This document shows positions 13,810-18,863 of a DNA stretch of 18,863 bases, in pieces. The stretch's first letter is position 1, and every line of letters begins with the position of its first letter. The notes under the pieces are model-generated. The model had not been told where the DNA came from. It searched no databases and was given only the letters and a program-made list of their open reading frames with translations. The stretch lies in the NCBI GenBank assembly GCA_036489905.1, contig DASXEX010000014.1:1-18863 (forward strand). Direction: 5' to 3'. Origin of the DNA: JAICLK01 sp036489905 (GTDB lineage: Bacteria; Patescibacteriota; Saccharimonadia; Saccharimonadales; UBA4665). Both the position numbers and the translations under genes were made by a program.

Positions 13810-14337
13810 TTACGCGGCGTCAGGCTGTTGCTGCGTGAAGTAGTTGATTTCGTTGACGACGTCGAGAAGCGCTTGAGCGCGGGCTTTTTCATCGGGGATG
13901 GCTTGAGCAGCCGCGTAGGCTTCCTTGAGCAGCGACTGATTGTCGGCGGCCTGAATCATCATCATGGTGGTGCGGAATTTTTCCTCGGGCGTTTGATCGA
14001 GGTGGCCAAGCAGCGGGGTGAGCTGATGTAAGGCGCTTTGTTTGAGGTCGAGTAGGTCATCAGGACTGACCGGCTGCGTAGCTGCAGGAGCGCTGCTTGA
14101 GGCAGCCGAAGCGCCTACCGGCAAACGTGGCTCTGTTACGATATAGTCGCCTGCCGTGTCATCACCGACCGGTGGCGCGCTGGCGGGTGCGTCGTTAGCG
14201 CTGCTTGCTGTCGGTGCGGGAATTGAGGGCAAAGTCGCCGTCCCGGTGTCTTGTGTCAACGTAGCGTCGGCTTGAGGTTCGCTCACCTCCGATTTGTTGT
14301 CGTGTTGTGAATTGAGATCATCTTGGTGCCCGAACAT
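13810..14337 (-). CDS. Hypothetical protein, disordered N-terminus, helical C-terminus
   Basis: A 175-residue protein I cannot assign. Residues 1 to about 92 are low-complexity and rich in Ser, Ala, Pro, Thr and Asp, with no hydrophobic segment, so probably disordered. Residues about 92-170 (from SPDDLLDLKQSALHQLTPLL to LDVVNEINYFT) look like a bundle of three or four amphipathic helices. No enzyme motifs, signal peptide or membrane helix are seen. A strong Shine-Dalgarno AGGGGG lies just upstream of the ATG (about 14342-14347). It is divergent from the PGI/PMI gene and shares a two-way -10 region. The two-part build recalls adaptor or stress-associated small proteins, but the role is unknown. 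Confidence 0.75.
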   Translation of the reverse strand: MFGHQDDLNSQHDNKSEVSEPQADATLTQDTGTATLPSIPAPTASSANDAPASAPPVGDDTAGDYIVTEPRLPVGASAASSSAPAATQPVSPDDLLDLKQSALHQLTPLLGHLDQTPEEKFRTTMMMIQAADNQSLLKEAYAAAQAIPDEKARAQALLDVVNEINYFTQQQPDAA

Positions 14338-14371
14338 AGTTCCCCCTGTATTTTGCTTATGCTCTTTAGGG

Positions 14372-14380
14372 TATACTATA
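14372..14380. promoter_or_regulatory. Overlapping divergent -10 boxes
   Basis: TATACTATA contains TATACT (14372-14377) for the plus strand and, on the minus strand, TATAGT (14380-14375). The PGI/PMI gene and the Ser/Ala/Pro-rich protein gene would start from the same A+T-rich core in opposite directions. The -35 boxes are weak on both sides. Confidence 0.45.
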
Positions 14381-14414
14381 AAGAATCAGCAGCAAATGCA
14401 AGAGCGGAGGGACA

Positions 14415-15446
14415 ATGCTGGACGATTTAAAGGCAATTCACGAACGTGACTCGCAGGACGCGCTTGGGATTGCCGAGCGGCAAAGTTCACAGCTGGAATG
14501 TGTATTCGATGTGGCCGAGCACCGGCTCGATGTCACGAATGTGGTCTATGCGGGCATGGGCGGGTCGGCGCTGGCTGGGCAAATCAGCAGCGTGTGGCCG
14601 GATTATAATTTGCCGTTCGAGGTCGTGCGCGACTACGATATTCCGGCGCACGTGTCCGACAAAACCTTCTTCATTGCGGCGAGCTCTTCTGGCAACACCG
14701 AAGAGACGTTGTCGGCGCTGGCGGCGGCCGAAGAAAAGCATGCGCAGATCGCGGTGATTGCCACTGGCGGCAAGCTGGCCGATATCGCCCGCGAAAAAGG
14801 TTATCCGCTGGCGTTGCTGCCCAAGGCCGAGCAGCCACGCTACGCTGTTTTCTATAACTTGAAGGCGCTCGTGACATTGCTCGAAAAGGCCGGCCTGGTC
14901 GCCGTGGACAGCGCCGAAGCGCAGCTGCATCAGACAGCGACTTTCCTGCGTGAAAAAATGCAGGCATGGAAACCCGAAGTGCCGACGAACCAAAACCCGG
15001 CTAAACAAATCGCCCAGGAACTCATGGGCAAATCCATTGTCGTATACGGCGGCCCGAAAATGTATCCGGCGGCGTACAAGTGGAAAATCAGTTTTAACGA
15101 AAACGCCAAGCAAGTGGCGTGGGTCGGCCAGTATTCGGAATTCAACCACAACGAATTTATCGGTTGGAGCCGGCAGCCGGTCGACAAGCCGTACGCCGTG
15201 ATCGACTTGCGCAGTACGTTCGAGCATCCGCGCATCCAGAAGCGTTTTGAAATCAGTGCGCGTATGCTGTCCGGCATGCGACCCGAGCCGATAGTGGTCA
15301 ACGCCGAGGGCGAAAGCTTGCTCGAGCACTTACTGTGGACTATCGCGTTCGGCGACTTCGTGAGCATCTACCTCGCGCTTCTCAGCAATATCAACCCTGC
15401 GCCAGTCGACCTCGTCGAGAAATTCAAACTCGCGCTGGACGAATAG
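14415..15446 (+). CDS. Bifunctional phosphoglucose/phosphomannose isomerase
   Basis: A 343-residue SIS-domain isomerase of the archaeal/CPR PGI/PMI type, shorter than the 550-residue classical PGI. It interconverts glucose-6-phosphate and fructose-6-phosphate and usually also mannose-6-phosphate. Seen: VVYAGMGGSALAGQ in the first SIS domain, SSSGNTEETLSAL (sugar phosphate binding), ATGGKLADIA, then the second SIS domain with QELMGKSIVVYGG, YKWKISFNENAK and EFNHNEFIGW, which carries the catalytic Glu and His of this family, and a C-terminal DLVEKFKLALDE. Shine-Dalgarno GGAGG (14406-14410) four bases before the ATG. Followed by 91 bases before the two-component genes. Confidence 0.93.
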   Translation: MLDDLKAIHERDSQDALGIAERQSSQLECVFDVAEHRLDVTNVVYAGMGGSALAGQISSVWPDYNLPFEVVRDYDIPAHVSDKTFFIAASSSGNTEETLSALAAAEEKHAQIAVIATGGKLADIAREKGYPLALLPKAEQPRYAVFYNLKALVTLLEKAGLVAVDSAEAQLHQTATFLREKMQAWKPEVPTNQNPAKQIAQELMGKSIVVYGGPKMYPAAYKWKISFNENAKQVAWVGQYSEFNHNEFIGWSRQPVDKPYAVIDLRSTFEHPRIQKRFEISARMLSGMRPEPIVVNAEGESLLEHLLWTIAFGDFVSIYLALLSNINPAPVDLVEKFKLALDE

Positions 15447-15462
15447 CTGGCAAAGACATTTC

Positions 15463-15478
15463 GGAGTCACCAAACTCC
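15463..15478 (+). terminator. Weak hairpin after PGI/PMI
   Basis: GGAGT-caccaa-ACTCC is a five-pair stem 17 bases after the stop codon, followed only by TTGC. It may help separate this gene from the two-component operon. The evidence is slight. Confidence 0.25.
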
Positions 15479-15516
15479 TTGCAGCCGAAGTTCAGCTTCC
15501 GCTGTCATAATTACGC

Positions 15517-15522
15517 TACAAT
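15517..15522 (+). promoter_or_regulatory. -10 box of two-component operon
   Basis: TACAAT is 15 bases before the ATG at 15538. Transcription would begin near 15529, exactly at the Shine-Dalgarno AGGAG (15529-15533), so the leader would be only about nine bases. No good -35 is seen. Confidence 0.5.
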
Positions 15523-15537
15523 TAGTCTAGGAGCAGT

Positions 15538-16200
15538 ATGAAATTACTTATTGTCGAAGATGAAGAAAAGCTGGCGCGGAGCCTGGAAAAAGGTTTGAGT
15601 GCGGAAGGTTACATCGTGGATGTGGCTGGCGACAGTGACACGGCCGCAACGCTTGCGGAGGCGAGTGGCTACGATTTGATTTTGCTCGACTGGATGATTC
15701 CGGGGAAATGCGACGGGCCGGCGCTTATCAAACAATGGCGGGTCCGGCACGAGCAGGCGCCGATTCTGCTGCTGACGGCGCGTACAACTATCGGTGACCG
15801 CGTGCACGGGCTCGATGCCGGCGCGGATGATTATTTGACCAAGCCGTTTTCGTTCGACGAACTTTTGGCGCGCGTTCGGGCTTTGCTGCGACGGCCGAAA
15901 GAGCATGAAGGCGGTGGCCTCAATGCCGCGGGTGTGACGATGAACACGGTCGCGCGGACGGTCACGGTCGACAAAAAGCCGGTGCAACTCACTGCCAAAG
16001 AATTTCAACTTTTGGAATATTTAATGGCCCATCAGGGCGAAGTCCTGAGCAAAGACCGCCTGCTCGATCACGTCTGGAGCGATGAATCGCGCGTCCAGCA
16101 CAACACGGTCGAAACGTTCGTCGCCAACTTGCGCAAAAAAATCGGTGCGGGCGAAAAAGTTATCAAAACTGTTCGGGGCTACGGCTACAAGATAGAATAA
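15538..16200 (+). CDS. OmpR/PhoB-type response regulator
   Basis: A 220-residue two-domain regulator. The receiver domain (1-115) has the acidic pocket E7-D8, the phosphoacceptor D51 in LILLDWMIPG, T80 in LLLTAR and K102 in YLTKPFSFDELL. The C-terminal winged helix (about 130-220) includes LTAKEFQLLEYLMAHQGEVL, the recognition region VQHNTVETFVANLRKKI and the final VRGYGYKI. All catalytic residues are intact, so it should be phosphorylated by the kinase encoded seven bases downstream and bind direct-repeat DNA as a dimer. Its regulon cannot be seen here. The very short leader with a Shine-Dalgarno supports this start. Confidence 0.96.
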   Translation: MKLLIVEDEEKLARSLEKGLSAEGYIVDVAGDSDTAATLAEASGYDLILLDWMIPGKCDGPALIKQWRVRHEQAPILLLTARTTIGDRVHGLDAGADDYLTKPFSFDELLARVRALLRRPKEHEGGGLNAAGVTMNTVARTVTVDKKPVQLTAKEFQLLEYLMAHQGEVLSKDRLLDHVWSDESRVQHNTVETFVANLRKKIGAGEKVIKTVRGYGYKIE

Positions 16201-16207
16201 AAGAAGC

Positions 16208-17236
16208 ATGTTTGACTCGGCACGGTTTCGGCTCACAGCGTTTTACCTGGCGATTTTGCTGTGCTTTAGTTTGACGTTGACAATTGGCGTGCGGATGCTC
16301 GCCGAGCATGAGTTTGATCGCTCGAACAATGCGCAGCGAAGCGAAGTGCATAATCTTGAACGAGACTTTTTCGGCGTGTCGCCAAGTTTTCTATTGCCGC
16401 CGCAACCACAAAACCAATTCATGACCGTGCAGCAAGATCAAAATACCCTGGTTCGTCGGCACCTGAATGAAGATTTGATCCTGCTGAATTTGTGTGCACT
16501 GGTCATCGGCGGTTTCCTGAGTTATTGGTACGCCGCCCGGACGCTCAAGCCGATTGTCGATGCGCACGACGCGCAGAAGCGCTTTGCTTCTGATGCTTCG
16601 CACGAACTCCGGACGCCGCTCGCCAACATGCAACTCGAGAACGAAGTATTTTTGCGGCAAAAATCATTTTCCGAAGCCGAGGCGCGCGGGCTGATCTCGA
16701 GCAATCTCGAGGAAGTCCAGCGGCTAGAAAGTCTCGCCACGAATTTACTCCAGCTGACGCAATACGAGCAGGCAAGCCTCCAACTTTTGCCGATTGCCGC
16801 GCAAAAAATCGTGGATGACACACTAGCGCACAGCGCCAAAGCGCTTGAGGCTCGCGGTGCTTTAGTTCAGAAAAACCTTGCGTCGGCGAATGTCTTGGGC
16901 GACCGCGAAAGCCTGGAACGGCTGATTACAATTGTTGTCGATAATGCAATAAAGTACGGCCCGAAGGATGGCAAAATTTTTGTCACTGGCAAAAAATTGG
17001 CCGGTCGTTACGCCTTGAGCATCCGCGACCAAGGCTCGGGCATTGCCGCCGCCGACCTGCCACACATCTTCGACCGCCTATACCGCGGCGACAAATCCCG
17101 CACCGGCAAAACACAAGGCTACGGCCTCGGCTTAGCCCTAGCCAAACAAATCGCCGCCGCCAACCAAGCCACCATCACCGCAACCAACACCAAACCCCAC
17201 GGCGCCATCTTCACCATCGACCTTGCTGCGAAGTAA
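16208..17236 (+). CDS. Membrane sensor histidine kinase
   Basis: A 342-residue partner of the preceding regulator. Two membrane helices at about 10-30 and 90-110 flank a short extracytoplasmic loop of about 60 residues, too small for a typical sensor domain; no HAMP domain is evident. The H-box FASDASHELRTPLAN carries H132. The ATPase domain has the N-box VVDNAIKYGPK (N246), G1 DQGSGI (274-279), the F-box HIFDRLYRGDKSR and G2 GYGLGLALAK. The signal is unknown; a small loop suggests sensing within or near the membrane. The last 120 bases are strikingly C-rich and G-poor compared with the 5' end of the gene. Confidence 0.95.
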   Translation: MFDSARFRLTAFYLAILLCFSLTLTIGVRMLAEHEFDRSNNAQRSEVHNLERDFFGVSPSFLLPPQPQNQFMTVQQDQNTLVRRHLNEDLILLNLCALVIGGFLSYWYAARTLKPIVDAHDAQKRFASDASHELRTPLANMQLENEVFLRQKSFSEAEARGLISSNLEEVQRLESLATNLLQLTQYEQASLQLLPIAAQKIVDDTLAHSAKALEARGALVQKNLASANVLGDRESLERLITIVVDNAIKYGPKDGKIFVTGKKLAGRYALSIRDQGSGIAAADLPHIFDRLYRGDKSRTGKTQGYGLGLALAKQIAAANQATITATNTKPHGAIFTIDLAAK

Positions 17237-17251
17237 ATTGCACAAAATAAC

Positions 17252-17297
17252 ACTTCTCAAGGTGAGATCTTGTGGCTCATTGTGGCTTCTGAGAAGT
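17252..17297. repeat. 8-bp inverted repeat after histidine kinase gene
   Basis: ACTTCTCA (17252-17259) and TGAGAAGT (17290-17297) are perfect inverted copies 30 bases apart, with a smaller TGAG/CTCA dyad inside (17263-17279). They lie between the convergent kinase and NTF2-like genes. A terminator role is possible, but no T-tract follows. Confidence 0.35.
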
Positions 17298-17323
17298 AGC
17301 AGTCCATTGCAACTCGGGGCGTC

Positions 17324-17692
17324 TTATTGAAGCATTCTCCATTGACGGAAGTAGGTGCATAAACCTTTTTCATTTATCTTGAATATAAACGCAGCGTCAA
17401 TATTTTGTTCTTCACCGGAAGGAACCATAGTGCGGGCGACTTTCACGTGCGTCAGGACCGTGCTTCTGTCAAACATCATGATTTCGTGCCAGAAAGTGAC
17501 GTCTTTCTGATTGCGTGGGACGACTCGCCAGAGCGCATTCACTTCTTCCCAACTTTTCTTTGGCTCGTTGAAAGTGGATTCATAGTAAGTTACATCTGTC
17601 TTGTCGATGAGTCTCATGATTGCATCTGGGGCAAGGGTTGACCAGGCCTTGCCGTAAGCTGCTATCCAATCGTCAAATCGTTGCTTCGTAAT
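17324..17692 (-). CDS. NTF2/SnoaL-like protein, start uncertain
   Basis: The frame carries an NTF2-like fold protein: ITKQRFDDWIAAYGKAW and APDAIMRLIDKTDVTYY at the N-terminal helices, then strands with NALWRVV, KDVTFWHEIMMF, STVLTHVKVARTMV and a last CTYFRQWRM. Such proteins are small cone-shaped barrels used as enzymes, binding domains or immunity proteins; the role here is open. The first ATG (17617) gives only 97 residues and removes the first helices. The homologous part reaches back to about 17692, where only a rare ATT could start, and a TAA at 17708-17710 closes the frame. The upstream part overlaps the end of the HAD fragment. The gene may be decayed, or use an unusual start. Composition is A+T-rich compared with its surroundings. 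Confidence 0.55.
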   Translation of the reverse strand: MTKQRFDDWIAAYGKAWSTLAPDAIMRLIDKTDVTYYESTFNEPKKSWEEVNALWRVVPRNQKDVTFWHEIMMFDRSTVLTHVKVARTMVPSGEEQNIDAAFIFKINEKGLCTYFRQWRMLQ

Positions 17693-17925
17693 TTTGCTAT
17701 CCTCTGTTTACTTTTCAAGCTTAACAAATTCTCCAGCTCGTTGCTAAAAGTCGACGTGTCAGTGAACACTAGACTAGGGATGCCGCATGCTTCGGCTGCA
17801 TCGGTATTAACTTTTCTGTCATCCACAAAAATCGCTTGCGTTGCCGCAAGGTTTAGCTTCTCTAGGGTATGCACGTATATTTCCGGGCTATTTTTGTTGG
17901 CTGATTGTATGTAACGGCCATGCAA
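17662..17925 (-). pseudogene. HAD hydrolase C-terminal fragment
   Basis: An 87-codon frame beginning at ATG 17925 contains only the second half of a HAD-superfamily hydrolase: SANKNSPEIYVHTLEKLNL (motif III lysine region) and AIFVDDRKVNTDAAEACGI (motif IV, Asp-Asp), then the usual C-terminal strand PSLVFTD. Motifs I and II, needed for catalysis, are absent. A TAG lies five codons upstream of the ATG, and only 48 bases separate it from the start of the DUF1361 gene, so the front half has been lost. The end overlaps the NTF2-like frame. Probably a remnant left by a deletion. Confidence 0.65.
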
Positions 17926-17958
17926 GGATGCGCTACTTTCAACTGCTGTTTACTCGGC

Positions 17959-17967
17959 TGATATAAT
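17959..17967 (+). promoter_or_regulatory. Extended -10 of DUF1361 gene, leaderless
   Basis: TGATATAAT (TGn plus perfect TATAAT) ends six bases before the ATG at 17974. An AGGCGG fills the gap but would overlap the transcription start, so it could not serve as a ribosome binding site. Confidence 0.65.
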
Positions 17968-17973
17968 AGGCGG

Positions 17974-18648
17974 ATGCGGGGAGTTCGTGGAGTTGTTTCG
18001 GCAAATGGGTTCGTGTGGCCGCTGGTGCTTTTGACTGCGGTGAGCGCAGGCTTTTTTGCGGTGGGTGCTTTTGAAAACCGCAGCTGGGCTTTTTGGTATC
18101 TGGCGTGGAATTTGTTTTTGGCGTGGTTGCCGCTTTTGTTCGTTTTTGGCTTGCTTCGAGTAATTAAAAGCAAAGGCTGGACGAGCTGGCCGGGCATTGC
18201 GCTGACGCTTTTGTGGCTCGGGTTTTTGCCGAACAGCTTTTATATGGTCAGCGATTTTATCCATTTGCAAGATTACCAGCGCGTAAATATCGTGTTCGAC
18301 GCGGTGATGTTCAGTTCGTTCGTGTTCACCGGGATTTTGCTCGGGCTTACGAGTTTGTATCTGGTGCACGTAGAGCTGGCCAAACGTTTGCGCGCAGCGA
18401 GTGCGTGGGCTTGGGTTGCAGCCGTGCTGGGTTTAAGCAGCTTCGCGATTTACCTCGGCCGCGATTTGCGCATGAATTCCTGGGATATTTTGACCAATCC
18501 GGCCGGCATTTTGTTCGACGTCTCCGATCCGATTGTCGACCCGCGGGCGCACGCCTTGGCATTCACCACGATGCTCACATTTTTCGTTTTTTTGATGAGT
18601 TTGTACATTGTAGCCTGGCAACTCATCCGCGCGCTGAAACGAAGATAA
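17974..18648 (+). CDS. DUF1361 membrane protein
   Basis: A 224-residue integral membrane protein with about six hydrophobic helices (near 13-33, 37-62, 72-86, 104-128, 143-160, 194-218). Family hallmarks: AWNLFLAWLPLLF (44-56), FLPNSFYMVSDFIHLQ in the loop after the third helix, and FAIYLGRDLRMNSWD (157-171). DUF1361 proteins are widespread in Gram-positive bacteria and CPR; their function is not known to me. Single gene with its own leaderless-type promoter. Positive residues at the N-terminus and after the last helix suggest both ends are cytoplasmic. Confidence 0.88.
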   Translation: MRGVRGVVSANGFVWPLVLLTAVSAGFFAVGAFENRSWAFWYLAWNLFLAWLPLLFVFGLLRVIKSKGWTSWPGIALTLLWLGFLPNSFYMVSDFIHLQDYQRVNIVFDAVMFSSFVFTGILLGLTSLYLVHVELAKRLRAASAWAWVAAVLGLSSFAIYLGRDLRMNSWDILTNPAGILFDVSDPIVDPRAHALAFTTMLTFFVFLMSLYIVAWQLIRALKRR

Positions 18649-18671
18649 ATGTCGAAGGCTGAGATGTGGAT

Positions 18672-18700
18672 TTGACAATAGCGAGCCTACGAGTTATGGT
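18672..18700 (+). promoter_or_regulatory. Promoter-like sequence after DUF1361
   Basis: A consensus TTGACA (18672-18677) and TATGGT (18695-18700) are spaced by 17 bp. An ATG at 18708 is seven bases downstream, the same geometry as the leaderless genes here, but its frame ends after 27 residues in the transposon end. It may be the promoter of a gene cut by insertion. Confidence 0.4.
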
Positions 18701-18738
18701 ATACCTAATGAATTGTAGCTTTCCCGCTCGTAGCCCTC

Positions 18739-18784
18739 AATCCGAACACTCAACAATCCTCAATTTGGAAATGAATCCGAACAC
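18739..18784. repeat. 11-bp direct repeat at insertion sequence end
   Basis: AATCCGAACAC occurs at 18739-18749 and again at 18774-18784. On the minus strand the second copy begins the stretch that follows the transposase gene (GTGTTCGGATTCATTT), which probably includes a terminal repeat of the element. Confidence 0.45.
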
Positions 18785-18799
18785 CCCGCGTTAGCGGGG
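18784..18799 (-). terminator. Strong hairpin at transposase stop codon
   Basis: CCCCGC-gtta-GCGGGG is a perfect six-pair G+C stem touching the TAG of the transposase reading frame. It could end the transposase transcript or block read-through into the element. Confidence 0.5.
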
Positions 18800-18863
18800 C
18801 TACTTGTTTTCGTGCTCTTTGCGGTACTCGTTCAGGGCTTCCTGAGGTGTCTTGTAGCCCAGA
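18800..18863 (-). CDS. DDE transposase, C-terminal end (partial)
   Basis: Twenty codons enter from the right edge and end at TAG (18800-18802). They read LGYKTPQEALNEYRKEHENK, the typical end of integrase-core transposases, where an Arg/His-rich helix is followed by Leu-Gly-(Tyr/Phe)-x-Thr-Pro-x-Glu. IS3 and IS30 families both fit. The catalytic part lies outside the window. The nearby direct repeat and the A+T-rich stretch 18753-18783 probably belong to the element's end. Confidence 0.6.
   Translation of the reverse strand, partial: LGYKTPQEALNEYRKEHENK

Noticed and set aside
14487..15329. 280-codon frame antisense to the PGI/PMI gene
   Set aside because: The opposite strand has clear isomerase motifs over the same bases; the antisense frame is a product of G+C-rich codon use.
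17324..17692. NTF2-like protein as immunity partner of the EndoU-like protein
   Set aside because: NTF2-fold immunity proteins exist, but this gene is about 7.5 kb away, on another strand and of uncertain integrity; there is no link in the sequence.

Overview
The window reads as a chromosomal segment of a Patescibacteria/CPR bacterium, most likely Candidatus Saccharibacteria (TM7). This is an inference. It rests on compact, mostly single-gene transcription units, a bifunctional phosphoglucose/phosphomannose isomerase, a MurE-like ligase with a shortened N-terminus, a remnant of a large serine recombinase, and many genes whose -10 box lies only 6-7 bases before the start codon. TAA and TAG act as stops and the genes need no recoding of TGA. 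Base composition is moderately G+C-rich in the core genes and visibly lower in a few accessory genes (about 9.2-10.0 kb and 17.3-17.95 kb).

Layout. 1-680: left border with the decayed C-terminus of a serine recombinase running into the 3' end of tRNA-Arg(GCG), then a run of inverted repeats. 682-3144, plus strand: tRNA-Ser(CGA), a HIT protein, an XRE-type helix-turn-helix fused to a HAD hydrolase, and a possible cupin-like protein. 3158-7713, minus strand: HD phosphohydrolase, valS, tsaD. 7784-9148, plus: a Mur ligase divergent from tsaD. 9230-10015, plus: an EndoU-like ribonuclease/toxin-type protein behind a palindrome-containing promoter. 10147-11094, minus: a ureohydrolase (arginase/agmatinase). 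11225-13184, plus: groES-groEL under a CIRCE operator with an extra half-site. 13291-14337, minus: a two-helix K+ channel and a Ser/Ala/Pro-rich protein. 14415-17236, plus: PGI/PMI, then an OmpR-type response regulator and its histidine kinase. 17324-17925, minus: an NTF2-like reading frame without a normal start and a headless HAD fragment. 17974-18648, plus: a DUF1361 membrane protein. 18672-18863: a promoter-like sequence next to the 3' end of a DDE transposase on the minus strand.

Most of the content is housekeeping: translation (valS, tsaD, two tRNAs), wall precursor synthesis, sugar phosphate interconversion and protein folding. The accessory parts are the EndoU protein, the HTH-HAD fusion, the cupin-like protein and the decayed area before DUF1361. 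The most notable signals are: (1) a recurrent leaderless promoter layout, usually TGn plus a TATAAT-like box placed 6-7 bases before ATG/GTG, that fixes several start codons; (2) the EndoU-like gene with a 17-bp palindrome over its -35 box and no adjacent immunity gene; (3) the HTH-HAD fusion with an altered catalytic motif; (4) a ValRS whose editing pocket lacks residues normally used against threonine; (5) a three-half-site CIRCE arrangement. Everything was read by eye, without database searches.
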